From: Halobacterium sp. R2-5
Lineage (GTDB): Archaea > Halobacteriota > Halobacteria > Halobacteriales > Halobacteriaceae
Direction: 5' to 3'
Assembly (NCBI RefSeq): GCF_011734195.1
Contig: NZ_JAANTH010000001.1
Span: 1,116,001 to 1,180,000 of the forward strand
Length of the DNA stretch: 64,000 nt
This document shows, piece after piece, positions 7,972 through 16,764 of the stretch (positions are counted from its first letter, which is position 1; the number at the start of each line of letters is the position of its first letter). The translations under genes and the position numbers were made by a program. The notes under the pieces were generated by a model. The model saw nothing but the letters and a program-made list of their open reading frames with translations, made no database searches and was not told the origin of the DNA.

Positions 7972-9345
7972 ATGACTGACGTAGACGTGGCCATCGTGGG
8001 CGGCGGGCCGGCGGGGTCGGCAGCCGCGTACGCGGCCGCCGACCGGGACGCGGACGCCGTCGTCTACGAGAAGGGCGTGCCGCGGGCCGACCGCGACCGC
8101 CTCGGGCCGGACTCGACGGACGCCGCCGGCTTCCTCGACTACTGGCTGGAGGTCGCGGACCTCGACTTCGCGGACATCCCCGAGGACGTGATCGAGCAGC
8201 GGCTCTCCGGCGCCGAGTTCATCGGCCCCGAGGAGAACGTGGTCGTCGACCGCACCGGCATCGACGCCGACTACGACGGCTTCGGGTTCACGTTCCACCG
8301 CGCGAAGTTCGACGACTGGCTCCGCGACCGCGCCGAGGACGCGGGCGCCGACTACGTCGCCGGTACGAGCGTGAAGCGTGTCGACTCGGACCTCTCGGGC
8401 GGCCACGAGCACACGCTCACGCTCGGGGACGGCGAGGAGGTCACCGCGGAGTACCTCGTGCTCGCGGACGGCCCGCAGCGCCAGATCACGATGCGCGTGC
8501 TCGACCCGCTGCTGCCCGAGGGCAAGCGCGCCAGCGAGGTGCTCAGCCCGCCGTCGGCGAACCACATCGCGTACCAGGAGTACCGCCGCTTCCCCGAGGA
8601 GCTGTTCGACGCGGACACGCTGAAGTTCTGGTGGGGCTGGATGCCAGGCGAGACCGCCTACCCGTGGGTGTTCCCGAACCGCGACGGCGTCGCGCGCGTC
8701 GGCCTCACGATGCCCATCGGGATGGACGTCGACGACTTCGACAAAAGCGAGTGGCGCCTGCTCCGCGAGGACGACGAGCGCATCCCCTCGGGGAAGGTGT
8801 ACCTCCGACGGCTCCTCGAAGAGCTCTACGGCGACGAGTACGACGTCGACGAGGACTTCCCGCTCGTGGAGGGACACGGGAAGTCGAACAGCACGGAGAC
8901 GTACGCCATCTCCTCGACGCGGCCCATCGAGTCCCCGACCGAGGCCGGCATCGCGGTCGTCGGCGGCGCGATGGGCGCGACGTCGTCGTTCCACGAGGGC
9001 GGCGACCACGTCGCCCACCGCACCGGGAAGCTCGCCGGCCGCCTCGCCGCTGAGGGCAACCTCGGGGAGTACAACGACGCGTGGCACGACGCCATCGGCG
9101 ACGAGATCCGGCGGAACGTCGCGATGGCCGACGTCGTCGGCGAGTACGGCCCCGACGACTGGGACAAGACCATCCGCATCACCCGGCAGATGCTCGAATC
9201 CAGCGACAGCGGGAAGATCATCTCGAAGTCGAACGCGCGCTCGGCCGCGGGCGGCCTCCGCCTCTACACGAAGTACAGGCGCGCGAAGTTCCGCTACCGG
9301 AAGCGCAAGTACGCCCAGATTCGCGAGGGCGACTACTCGTTCTGA
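7972..9345 (+). CDS. Geranylgeranyl reductase family FAD-dependent oxidoreductase
   Basis: The 457-residue flavoprotein has an N-terminal dinucleotide fold (VAIVGGGPAGSAAAYAAA, residues 5-22), an Arg/Asp-rich segment after the first fold (RADRDRLGPDS) and a second FAD contact region (GIAVVGGAMGATSSFHEGG, about 320-340). This architecture belongs to the digeranylgeranylglycerophospholipid reductase/GGR group, which saturates isoprenoid chains of archaeal lipids, menaquinone or dolichol. The typical PxxYxWxFP motif appears as AYPWVFP. The basic C-terminal tail (KYRRAKFRYRKRKYAQ) could contact the membrane. Which isoprenoid is reduced cannot be decided. Confidence 0.83.
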   Translation: MTDVDVAIVGGGPAGSAAAYAAADRDADAVVYEKGVPRADRDRLGPDSTDAAGFLDYWLEVADLDFADIPEDVIEQRLSGAEFIGPEENVVVDRTGIDADYDGFGFTFHRAKFDDWLRDRAEDAGADYVAGTSVKRVDSDLSGGHEHTLTLGDGEEVTAEYLVLADGPQRQITMRVLDPLLPEGKRASEVLSPPSANHIAYQEYRRFPEELFDADTLKFWWGWMPGETAYPWVFPNRDGVARVGLTMPIGMDVDDFDKSEWRLLREDDERIPSGKVYLRRLLEELYGDEYDVDEDFPLVEGHGKSNSTETYAISSTRPIESPTEAGIAVVGGAMGATSSFHEGGDHVAHRTGKLAGRLAAEGNLGEYNDAWHDAIGDEIRRNVAMADVVGEYGPDDWDKTIRITRQMLESSDSGKIISKSNARSAAGGLRLYTKYRRAKFRYRKRKYAQIREGDYSF

Positions 9346-9392
9346 CCCGGAGCCCCCGAAACCATAACTCGGTCGCCCGCCTGGCGACTGGC

Positions 9393-10364
9393 ATGGTGCT
9401 CGTACTCTCGGACGCGAACGTCGGCGACCTCCTCGACCTCGGCGCGCTGGCGCCGGTCGTCGAGCGCGCGCTCGTCGAACAGGGCGCCGGCAACGTCGAA
9501 CGCCCGGAGCGCCCGCACTACCCGGTCGGCGAGGGCCTGGAGTCGCCGGACGAGTTCGGCACGGGGCTCGCGATGCCGGCGTACGTCCACGGCGAGCCGT
9601 ACTTCGCGACGAAGCTCGTCGGCGTCCACCCCGACAACCCCGAGCGCGGCCTCCCGACGATTCACGCCCAGATCGTGGTCGCGGACGCCCGCACCGGCGA
9701 GCCGAAGGCGTTCCTGAACGGCGAGCGCGTCACGAACGCGCGCACCGGCTGCATCGGCGGGCTCGCGGCCCGCGAACTCGCCGTCGAGCCCGTCCGGCTG
9801 GGCGTGCTCGGCGCGGGCGCGCAGGCGCGCTGGCAGACCCGCGCCATCGACGCGCTCACCGACGTCGAACGCGTCTCCGTCTACTCGCCCAGCGACTCCC
9901 GGGAGGCGTGCGCGAGCGACCTCCGCGAGCGCGGCATCGACGCCACCGCCGTCGACTCCGCGAGCGCCGCCGTCGCGGACGCGAACGTCGTCGTCACCGC
10001 GACCACGAGCGACGAGCCCGTGTTCGCTGCTGCGGACCTCCAGCCCGGAACGCTGGTCGTCGCCGTCGGCGCGTTCAACGCCGAGATGCAGGAACTCGAG
10101 CCCGAGACGTTCGACCGCGCGGCCCGCGTGTTCGCCGACGTCCCCGAGGAGGTCGCGGCTATCGGCGACCTCACCGCGACGGGCCTCGACGAGGACGACC
10201 TGATTCCGCTCTCGGACGCGCTCGGCGGCGAGGCGGGCCGCGAGACCGACGACGAGATTCTCGTCGTGGAGAGCGTCGGCTCCGCGGTGCTGGACGCCGC
10301 GGCCGCCGCCCACGTCTACGACGCCGCCGTCGACGCCGGCGCCGGGACGGACGTGGCGTTCTGA
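9393..10364 (+). CDS. Ornithine cyclodeaminase/mu-crystallin family protein
   Basis: The 323-residue protein starts at ATG 9393 with ccataact 27 nt upstream. The N-terminal lobe has the family residues (MPAYVHGEPYFATKLVGVHPDNP and a Thr/Gly turn with RTGCIGGLAA). The Rossmann lobe has LGVLGAGAQARWQ near residues 133-145. Family members deaminate ornithine to proline, or act as alanine, ketimine or lysine-type dehydrogenases with NAD(P). Haloarchaeal members are usually of unknown substrate. The stop is 4 nt from the stop of the convergent regulator. Confidence 0.87.
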   Translation: MVLVLSDANVGDLLDLGALAPVVERALVEQGAGNVERPERPHYPVGEGLESPDEFGTGLAMPAYVHGEPYFATKLVGVHPDNPERGLPTIHAQIVVADARTGEPKAFLNGERVTNARTGCIGGLAARELAVEPVRLGVLGAGAQARWQTRAIDALTDVERVSVYSPSDSREACASDLRERGIDATAVDSASAAVADANVVVTATTSDEPVFAAADLQPGTLVVAVGAFNAEMQELEPETFDRAARVFADVPEEVAAIGDLTATGLDEDDLIPLSDALGGEAGRETDDEILVVESVGSAVLDAAAAAHVYDAAVDAGAGTDVAF

Positions 10365-10367
10365 GCG

Positions 10368-11093
10368 TTAGCGCGCTCCGCCGTCGCCGAGCAGCTTCGA
10401 CTCGGCCTTCCGGAGGTGTTCGAGCAGCGTCGTCTTCGAGATGTCGAACTCCGCCGCGAGCTCCCGGGTCGACGTCTCCCGCGGCCACTCGTAGTAGCCG
10501 TGCTTGCGCGCCGTCTCGTACACCTCGCGCTGCTTCTGCGTGAGCGCGTCGTCGCGTCGACGCCGCGGCGCCGTCCCCCCGACCGAGCCGATGCTCTCGA
10601 CGGCGATCTCGGCGCCGGCCTGCTCGCGGATGTCGTCCAGGGCCGCCTCGATCTCCGCCCGCCCGCCGGCGTACCGGACGTGCCACTCCTCGCGCCCGCC
10701 CTCGATTCGCCCGGGTTCGGCGTGGACGAAGCCGTGTTCGAGCAGCAGCGGGCAGATCATCTCCGTGGGGTCGTGTTCGAGGAAGAACTCCCGCGTGACG
10801 GCGTCCGGCGCGATTCGCGGCCGCCGCGTGTCGAACTGCGCCTGGAGCTCCTGGACCGTCTCCGTCAGCGGCGACGCCTCGATGGCGTCGAGCAGCGCCT
10901 CGACCTCCGCCTCCGTCTCGCCGTACGCCGTGAACAGCCCGTTGCTCTCGTCGTCGCCCATCGTGGGCGCGTCGTAGACGGCGTGGGCGAGCACGCCGCC
11001 GGAGTTGCGCTCGGTCGCCTGAATCGCCCAGCAGTTCGGGTGCCAGAGGTCGAGCCGCAGCCTCGTGCCGGCGCCCGCGCTCTCGTCGCTCAT
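10368..11093 (-). CDS. Bat-type HTH_10 regulator
   Basis: The 241-residue protein is the second HTH_10 regulator of the window. The N-terminal half (about 1-165) is an alpha/beta sensor-like region containing LDLWHPNCWAIQATE. The C-terminal half has LTQKQREVYETARKHGYYEWP and STRELAAEFDISKTTLLEHLRKAE, the canonical Bat-family helix-turn-helix. The start at 11093 is preferred to an upstream in-frame codon at 11135 because the conserved part begins there. It is divergent from azlC, with about 100 bp between, so it may regulate the transporter; this is inference from position. Confidence 0.83.
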   Translation of the reverse strand: MSDESAGAGTRLRLDLWHPNCWAIQATERNSGGVLAHAVYDAPTMGDDESNGLFTAYGETEAEVEALLDAIEASPLTETVQELQAQFDTRRPRIAPDAVTREFFLEHDPTEMICPLLLEHGFVHAEPGRIEGGREEWHVRYAGGRAEIEAALDDIREQAGAEIAVESIGSVGGTAPRRRRDDALTQKQREVYETARKHGYYEWPRETSTRELAAEFDISKTTLLEHLRKAESKLLGDGGAR

Positions 11094-11196
11094 ACCTCGA
11101 CTTGGGGGCCGACGGGCTTGGAGTTGACTGTTCACGCGGCGAACGGCGACCGACCCGCCGGAACGTTAAAGCGGGCGTCACCGCCTTCTCCGACCA

Positions 11197-11883
11197 GTGA
11201 CCCAGCGCGAGGACTTCGTCGCCGGCCTGCGGGACTCGCTGCCGACGCTCCCGGCGAACGTGCCGTTCGGGTTCGTCGTCGGCGCGGCGGCCGTTCAGGT
11301 GGGCTTCGGGGACGTGCAGACGGTCGCGATGTCCGCCGCGGTGTTCGGCGGCGCGTCCCAGCTCGCGGCCATCGACCTCGTCGGCAGCGGCGCGCCGCTC
11401 GCCGTCGTCGTCCTCACCGCGGTCGTGGTGAACCTCCGGTACACGATGTACAGCGCCGCCATCGCCCCGCACTTCCGGCGGCTCCCCGAGCGGTGGCGGC
11501 TCGTCTGCGCGCAGTTCCTCATCGACGCGACGTTCGCCCTCGCCGTCACAGAGTACGAGCGCAGCGAGGACACCGACCGGCTCGCGTACTACCTCGGGGT
11601 CGCGCTCGCCATCTACCTGACGTACGTCGGCGGGACGGTCGCGGGCGTCGCGTTCGGCAACCGGATGCCCGCCGGCCTCCAGCTCGACTTCGCGATTCCG
11701 CTGTTGTTCCTCGCGCTGCTGGTCCCCTCCATCACGGACGAACCGACCGCCGTCGCGGCCGCGGTCGGCGGGTTCGTCGCGGTCGCGGCCGCGGGCGCGC
11801 CGATGAACCTCGGCATCATCGCCGCCGGGCTCTCGGGCGTGGTCACCGCGGTCGCCGCGAGCGAGACGGGGGTGGGCCAGTGA
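11197..11883 (+). CDS. azlC: AzlC family branched-chain amino acid export permease
   Basis: The 228-residue integral membrane protein starts at GTG with cgttaaag 29 nt upstream (leaderless). The N-terminus FVAGLRDSLPTLPANVPFGFVVGAAAVQ and the FGGASQLAAIDLVG segment are characteristic of AzlC, and several hydrophobic helices follow. With AzlD it forms an exporter of branched-chain or related amino acids. Its stop overlaps the GTG start of azlD by 4 nt (GTGA), which indicates translational coupling. Confidence 0.9.
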   Translation: MTQREDFVAGLRDSLPTLPANVPFGFVVGAAAVQVGFGDVQTVAMSAAVFGGASQLAAIDLVGSGAPLAVVVLTAVVVNLRYTMYSAAIAPHFRRLPERWRLVCAQFLIDATFALAVTEYERSEDTDRLAYYLGVALAIYLTYVGGTVAGVAFGNRMPAGLQLDFAIPLLFLALLVPSITDEPTAVAAAVGGFVAVAAAGAPMNLGIIAAGLSGVVTAVAASETGVGQ

Positions 11884-12197
11884 ACCTCTGGCTGGTCGTC
11901 GTCGCGGCCGCGGTCGGCACGTACCTCCTCCGCGTGTCGTTCGTCGCGCTGTTCGGCCGCCTCGACGACGTGCCGCCGCGCGCGAAGCGCGTGCTCTCGT
12001 TTGTCCCGCCGGCCGTGCTCGCCGCGCTCGTCCTCCCGGAGCTCGTGCTCAGCGACGGCGCGCTCGCCGTCTCGCTCGGCAACGACCGCCTGCTCGCCGG
12101 CGTCGTCGCGGCCGTCGTGGCGTGGCGCACCGAGGACATGCTCGCCACCGTCGGCGTCGGGATGGCGGCGCTGTACGCGCTCTCGCTGGTCCCGTAG
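11880..12197 (+). CDS. azlD: AzlD domain protein, small subunit of amino acid exporter
   Basis: The 105-residue protein has about four hydrophobic segments. The N-terminus LWLVVVAAAVGTYLLRVSF and the VLSFVPPAVLAALVLPEL segment match AzlD, the small partner of AzlC. The start is the GTG at 11880, overlapping the azlC stop by 4 nt. The two subunits are expected to act together in the cytoplasmic membrane. Confidence 0.87.
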   Translation: MNLWLVVVAAAVGTYLLRVSFVALFGRLDDVPPRAKRVLSFVPPAVLAALVLPELVLSDGALAVSLGNDRLLAGVVAAVVAWRTEDMLATVGVGMAALYALSLVP

Positions 12198-12221
12198 CCG
12201 AGCGGGCCGCGTCACTGTGAC

Positions 12222-14171
12222 TCACGGGTCGTAGTCCCAATCGTCGTCGTCCTCGTACCGGCCGGGGCCGCGGCGCGTTTCCGCCAGGCGCTCCAGGACC
12301 GCGGGTCGGATCGGCTCCGCGCTCGGGCGTTCGTCCGCCACGCCGCCGGCCCGGAGCCCGGGGACGGTGCGCTGTAACTGCTGGAGCATCTGTAGCGCGG
12401 GCGCCCTCGCGAGCGTCGGCGCCCCCGCGCCCCGCTCGGCGACGGCGCCGACCGGGCCGGTCGCGCTGAACGGCCGCGAGAGGTAGCCGTCGCCGTCCGC
12501 GTCAACGCCCGGCGCGCCTCGCCAGTAGTTCCCGTTCCAGACGTGCAACACGTTGTACCGCGTCGTCTCCGCGTACCGCTGGTTGTACGCGACGTCGTTG
12601 GCGGTGACGTCGTTCGTCGGGAACAGCGACATCACGCGGACGCCGACGCGGTTGAACGCGAGCACGTTCCGCCGGTAGACGGCGAACTGCCCCTGGACGG
12701 CCAGTCCGTTGCGGTTGTGCGTCAGGACGTTGTCCGCGACGTAGCTCGAGCGCCCGTACACGAGGACGCCGTTCCGACTGTTCTCGATGTCGTTGCCCGT
12801 GACGACGTTCCCGTTCGACCGGTCGTGGACGTAGACGCCGACCCACGTGTCCCGGATGTCGTTGTCCGCGGCGAACGCGCCCTGCGCGTACACGCTGAAC
12901 ACGCCGACCATCATCCCCTCCATCGACGTGTTCCGGACGGCGAACGAGTCCGTGTCGTGGGCCCACACCCCGACCTTCCCGCCGTAGAACGTCGAGTTCT
13001 CGACGACCGCGGGCGCGCCGAGCACGGCGACGCCGAGGAAGCCGTCCTCCCAGTCCTCGGTCCCGACCACGGTGAGGTTCGAGACCGAGAGGTTCGGGCT
13101 GTTGCGCGCGATGACGCCGTTCGCGTCGGTGGTCACGCGGACGTCCGAGACGAGCGACGCCGCGGACTCGTCGAAGACGACGCCCGCGTCGCCGTACCCG
13201 TGCGTCGTCCAGTAGTCGTGCCGGAACGACTCGTTGCCGACGGGGACAGCGGTCACGTTCGCGGGGTCGCGCGAGCGGACGGGCCCGACGCCCGACACCG
13301 AGAGGTCCGCGAGCGCGACGCGGGACGCGTTCACGTCGAAGACGCTCCCGTTCCCGTCGCCCGCGACCCGCGTCAGGTTCGCGCCGGCGCCGCGAATCGT
13401 GACCGGCTTCTCGACGCGGACGTCCCGCACGGAGTGGTTGCCCGCAGCGAGCCTGACGGTGGTGTTCGGCGGCGCGTCGCGGACGGCCGCCGCGAGGGAG
13501 TCGTTCGCCCCGACGGTCGCGGAGACCGGGCGGTCGAGGAGCCGGGTGGCGCGCTCGACGGTCCCGTCCGAGGCCTCGCGCCGCCGGTCCTCGACGCGCT
13601 CCCACTCGGCCGGCGTCCGCCCCGCGGCGCCGAACGACAGCTCCGCTACGGCGGCCCACCGCTCGACGCGGCCGCCGTGGTCGTCGGCGAACGCGGCGGC
13701 GTCCGCGCGCTCCGAGAACGGCACGACGGCCCGGTCGCGAGTCGGCGTCCGGGCGTCGCTCCCGACGACGAAGTAGGCGTCCGCCGCGGCCACCCAGCCG
13801 TGCTCGCGGTCCGTCGACATCCGCAGCAGGCCGTCGTCCCCGACCGAGAGGTCGGTCCCAGAGAAGTCCGAGACGTACACCGCCATCGGTCGACCCAGTT
13901 CGCGTTCCGTGTTCGCCTGCAGGCCCGAGACCAGCGACGCCACCCCGTAGTAGCCGACCGCGTACCGGTACTGCGTGAAGAACACCTGGCCCTTCGGGAG
14001 GACGAGCGAGGATTCGTGGGCGCGCACGACGACGCTCTCCGGGGCGCCCGTGGACCGCGTGTCCTCCATCGGGACCGCGGCCACTCGCGTGTCGCCGCCC
14101 TGCACGGCGAACGGCGCGAGCACGCCGGCGACCACCAGCAGGCCCGCGATGGCCACGGTCAGGAATCGCAT
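12222..14171 (-). CDS. nosD: NosL-NosD fusion: copper-chaperone-like domain plus beta-helix protein
   Basis: The 649-residue exported protein has an N-terminal signal or anchor (residues 4-24). Residues about 40-165 look like a NosL domain: AVYVSDFSG, then GWVAAADAYFVVGSDARTP, then VVPFSERADAAAFADDHGG. Residues about 215-560 are a NosD right-handed beta-helix of CASH repeats (GVIARNSPNLSV, NTSMEGMMVGVFSVY, NDIRDTWVGVYVHD, NRNGLAVQGQF). The C-terminus is acidic. NosD and NosL normally help deliver copper and sulfide to nitrous-oxide reductase. The canonical NosL CxM copper motif near the N-terminus is not visible. It is divergent from the nosF/nosY-like pair with about 75 bp between starts. 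No nosZ is in the window, so the role may be another copper or envelope function. Confidence 0.83.
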   Translation of the reverse strand: MRFLTVAIAGLLVVAGVLAPFAVQGGDTRVAAVPMEDTRSTGAPESVVVRAHESSLVLPKGQVFFTQYRYAVGYYGVASLVSGLQANTERELGRPMAVYVSDFSGTDLSVGDDGLLRMSTDREHGWVAAADAYFVVGSDARTPTRDRAVVPFSERADAAAFADDHGGRVERWAAVAELSFGAAGRTPAEWERVEDRRREASDGTVERATRLLDRPVSATVGANDSLAAAVRDAPPNTTVRLAAGNHSVRDVRVEKPVTIRGAGANLTRVAGDGNGSVFDVNASRVALADLSVSGVGPVRSRDPANVTAVPVGNESFRHDYWTTHGYGDAGVVFDESAASLVSDVRVTTDANGVIARNSPNLSVSNLTVVGTEDWEDGFLGVAVLGAPAVVENSTFYGGKVGVWAHDTDSFAVRNTSMEGMMVGVFSVYAQGAFAADNDIRDTWVGVYVHDRSNGNVVTGNDIENSRNGVLVYGRSSYVADNVLTHNRNGLAVQGQFAVYRRNVLAFNRVGVRVMSLFPTNDVTANDVAYNQRYAETTRYNVLHVWNGNYWRGAPGVDADGDGYLSRPFSATGPVGAVAERGAGAPTLARAPALQMLQQLQRTVPGLRAGGVADERPSAEPIRPAVLERLAETRRGPGRYEDDDDWDYDP

Positions 14172-14246
14172 ACGGGAGCGAACGTAGCCAGCGACCAAGA
14201 ATCGTCCGGCAGTAGACTTTTGCGATGGCCGTCGAACCGGTACGGT

Positions 14247-15014
14247 ATGGGCGGAGGGAACGCACCTGCCGGCGACGAGGAGGCGGAGCGCAGCGGGCGG
14301 GACGCGGTCGCGTCCGTCTCCGACCTCTCGAAGTCGTTCGGGGACGTCGACGTCCTCGATGCGGTCTCGTTCTCGCTGCCGGCGAACGCCACGACGGCCG
14401 TCGTCGGCCCGAACGGCTGCGGGAAGACGACGCTCGTCGAACTGCTCACGGGCGTCGAGTCGCCGACCGCGGGCGACGTGACGCTCTCCCCGTCGGGCGA
14501 GCGCCCGGTCGGCTACCTCCCGCAGGCGCCGCGGTTCCAGCCCTCGGCGACCGTCCGCGAGACGGTCGCGTTCTACGCGCGGCTGCTCTCGACGGACGTC
14601 GACCCCGACGCCGCGCTCGACACCGTCGGCCTCCGGGAGGCGGCGGACCGCCGGACGGACGCGCTCTCCGGGGGGATGCGCCGGCTCCTCGGCATCGCGG
14701 TCGGCCTCCTGGGGTCGCCGCCGCTGGTCGTGCTCGACGAGCCGACCAGCGGCCTCGATCCGACGATGACCCGCTACGTCTTCGACGTCGTCACCGACCT
14801 GTCGGCGGCCGGCCAGTCGGTCGTGTTCACGACGCACGACCTGTCGCGGGCGGCCGCCGCGGACCACCTCCTGGTGCTGGCCGAGGGCGGCGTCGTCGCC
14901 GAGGGCGCGCCCGATGACGTGGTCGCGGAGTCCGGTACCGACTCGCTGGCGGACGCCTTCGACGCCGCGACCGGCGGCCGCGAGGTCTCCCCGGCGGGTG
15001 GTAGCGGTGAGTGA
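14247..15014 (+). CDS. nosF: ABC transporter ATP-binding protein, NosF-like
   Basis: The 255-residue ATPase has Walker A GPNGCGKTT (about residues 54-62), a Q-loop in GYLPQAP, the signature LSGGMRR, Walker B LVVLDEPTSGLDP and the switch His in TTHDLS. The short acidic N-terminus and the gene order (ATPase then NosY-like permease, divergent from nosD) identify it as NosF-like. NosFY couples ATP hydrolysis to NosD for delivery of a sulfur species or copper. The start is ATG 14247, and the 3' end overlaps the permease gene by 8 nt. Confidence 0.87.
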   Translation: MGGGNAPAGDEEAERSGRDAVASVSDLSKSFGDVDVLDAVSFSLPANATTAVVGPNGCGKTTLVELLTGVESPTAGDVTLSPSGERPVGYLPQAPRFQPSATVRETVAFYARLLSTDVDPDAALDTVGLREAADRRTDALSGGMRRLLGIAVGLLGSPPLVVLDEPTSGLDPTMTRYVFDVVTDLSAAGQSVVFTTHDLSRAAAADHLLVLAEGGVVAEGAPDDVVAESGTDSLADAFDAATGGREVSPAGGSGE

Positions 15015-15816
15015 CCGCACCGAGCAGTTCACCGCGGTCTTCGAGCGGGAGCTCCGGTCGCTCGCTCGCTCGCGGTCGGTGTGGGTGGTCGTCGCGGGCT
15101 TCGCGGGCGTGCTGTTGGCGGTCGCGGCACTCGCCGGCCGGTCGGGGTACGTGCCGCTGGTGCTCGCGCTGCTCACGCCGGCCGAGGTGGCGGTCCCGGT
15201 GATCGCGGTCGCGCTGGGGTACCGGGCGGTGCTCGGCGACCGGCTGCGGGGCGAGCTGGCGGTCCTGAAGACGTTCCCGGTCACGCCGCTGCGGTACGGA
15301 CTGGGCGTCTACTGCGGCCGGTTCGCCGTGGTGGTCGTCGCCGTGGTCGGGACGCTGGCCGCGGCGGCCGCGGTCGTGCCGCTGCTCGGCCCGGAGTCGG
15401 GGACGCTCGCGCAGACGCAGGGCCTGGACTCGCCGGTCTACTACGCGCGGTTCGTCGCGCTGACGGTCGTCTTCGCCGCGGTCCTGCTGGCGGTGACGAT
15501 GCTGGTGTCGTCGCTCGCGCGGACGGCGCGCCGGGGGTTCGTTCTCGCTGTCGCGTCGCTGCTGGTGCTCGTCGCGGGGTTCGACCTGGTCGTCGTCGCG
15601 GGCGTCGGCCGCGGCTGGATCGCCGAGCGCGGACTCTCGGTCGCGCTCGCCGCCAGCCCACTGAGCGCGTACCGCGGGCTCGTGTTGTCGTACGCCGTCG
15701 AGCCCGCGGTGACGATGCCGGTGCGGGCCGCGTCGCCGGTCGCGAGCTGGCTGTCGCTGGCCGTGTGGCTGTCGCTGTCGCTGCTGACGGCGTCCGGGCT
15801 CACCGGCGTCGAGTGA
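15007..15816 (+). CDS. nosY: ABC transporter permease, NosY-like (ABC-2 type)
   Basis: The 269-residue protein has about six membrane helices. The N-terminal cytoplasmic stretch QFTAVFERELRSLARSRSVW is typical of NosY/ABC-2 permeases (an elbow helix followed by TM1). The long loop after TM4 contains GPESGTLAQTQGLDSP. The start is taken as GTG 15007, overlapping nosF by 8 nt; GTG 14998 is possible. It is translationally coupled to the ATPase, and the pair should form the membrane part of the NosDFY complex. Confidence 0.85.
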   Translation: MSDRTEQFTAVFERELRSLARSRSVWVVVAGFAGVLLAVAALAGRSGYVPLVLALLTPAEVAVPVIAVALGYRAVLGDRLRGELAVLKTFPVTPLRYGLGVYCGRFAVVVVAVVGTLAAAAAVVPLLGPESGTLAQTQGLDSPVYYARFVALTVVFAAVLLAVTMLVSSLARTARRGFVLAVASLLVLVAGFDLVVVAGVGRGWIAERGLSVALAASPLSAYRGLVLSYAVEPAVTMPVRAASPVASWLSLAVWLSLSLLTASGLTGVE

Positions 15817-15863
15817 CCGCGCCGTACCGTAACCACTTCGGTGCGGCGGGCGAAACGCGAACC

Positions 15864-16319
15864 ATGCTCTCGGAAGGAGACGCCGCGCCCGGCTTCGAGC
15901 TGCCCAACCAGGACGGCGACACCGTGTCGCTGTCGGACTACGACGGCCAGTACGCCGTCGTCTACTTCTACCCGCGCGCCGACACCCCCGGCTGCACGAC
16001 CCAGGCCTGTAGCTTCCGCGACAACTGGGACGAGTACGCGGACCGCGACGTCCCCGTGCTCGGTATCAGCGACGACCCCGTCGAGGACCTCGCGGACTTC
16101 GCGGCGAAGTACGACCTCCCGTTCGACCTGCTCAGCGACACGGACGGCGCGGTCGCGACCGCGTACGACTCCTACGGCGAGAAGAACGTCTTCGGGAACG
16201 AGGTCGTCGGCACGTTCCGGAACACGTTCGTCGTCGGACCGGACGGCGATGTCGTCGCCGTCTTCGAGGGTGTCGACCCCGAGGAGCACGCCGAGGAAGT
16301 CCTCGACGTCATCGATTAA
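15864..16319 (+). CDS. bcp: Peroxiredoxin, BCP/PrxQ type
   Basis: The 151-residue protein is a thioredoxin-fold peroxidase. The peroxidatic Cys is in TPGCTTQACSF, with the resolving Cys five residues later, the atypical 2-Cys pattern of the BCP/PrxQ subgroup. The preceding FYPRADTPGC and the Arg in GTFRNTFVV complete the active site. It reduces hydrogen peroxide and alkyl hydroperoxides using thioredoxin-type donors. The gene ends in a 4-bp overlap with the convergent tautomerase gene. Confidence 0.92.
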   Translation: MLSEGDAAPGFELPNQDGDTVSLSDYDGQYAVVYFYPRADTPGCTTQACSFRDNWDEYADRDVPVLGISDDPVEDLADFAAKYDLPFDLLSDTDGAVATAYDSYGEKNVFGNEVVGTFRNTFVVGPDGDVVAVFEGVDPEEHAEEVLDVID

Positions 16320-16678
16320 CTCCAATCGCCGCCGACGCGCTCGACGCCCTGCATCTGCGCGCCCGCGTGCTCGGTGAACACGACCTTCAGATTCTCGTCG
16401 GGGACGCCGAACCGCTCGGCGGCCTCGTCCATCACCGCGGTCGCGAACGCCCGCTTCGTCGCTCCGTCTCGGCCCGCCCGGACGTCCGCCGAGCAGAACA
16501 CCTGCCCGCCCTCGACTGCGCGGCCGAGCGAGAGGTGTCCGTCGTCGCGCACGACGACCGCGACGTACGACCGGTCGGCGTCCATCGTCTCGACGTACAG
16601 GTCGGTGACGGCGTCGGCGAACGCGTCTGCCTCGGCGTCGGATACCGGGAAGTCGGTGTCGAACTGGAGCAGTGGCAC
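16316..16678 (-). CDS. Tautomerase-superfamily (MIF-like) protein
   Basis: The 120-residue protein starts at GTG 16678. The sequence begins (M)PLLQFDTDFPVSD, placing Pro at position 2, the catalytic base of tautomerases after removal of the initiator residue. The length and the ending (KVVFTEHAGAQMQGV) match phenylpyruvate tautomerase/MIF-like trimers. The physiological substrate is unknown in haloarchaea. Choosing the longer upstream frame would bury the proline, so the GTG is favoured. Confidence 0.77.
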   Translation of the reverse strand: MPLLQFDTDFPVSDAEADAFADAVTDLYVETMDADRSYVAVVVRDDGHLSLGRAVEGGQVFCSADVRAGRDGATKRAFATAVMDEAAERFGVPDENLKVVFTEHAGAQMQGVERVGGDWS

Positions 16679-16764
16679 GACCGACCGTCCGTTCGCGACC
16701 CCGGAATCTCTGTCGGTGATCGGAGCGCGTCTGTCCTGCTGGCGTCCCGCGACTGACGCACCCG

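Noticed and set aside
14172-15284. Minus-strand extension of the NosL-NosD frame by about 370 codons
   Set aside because: The extension is antisense to the nosF/nosY genes and lacks any family resemblance; the signal peptide begins at 14171.
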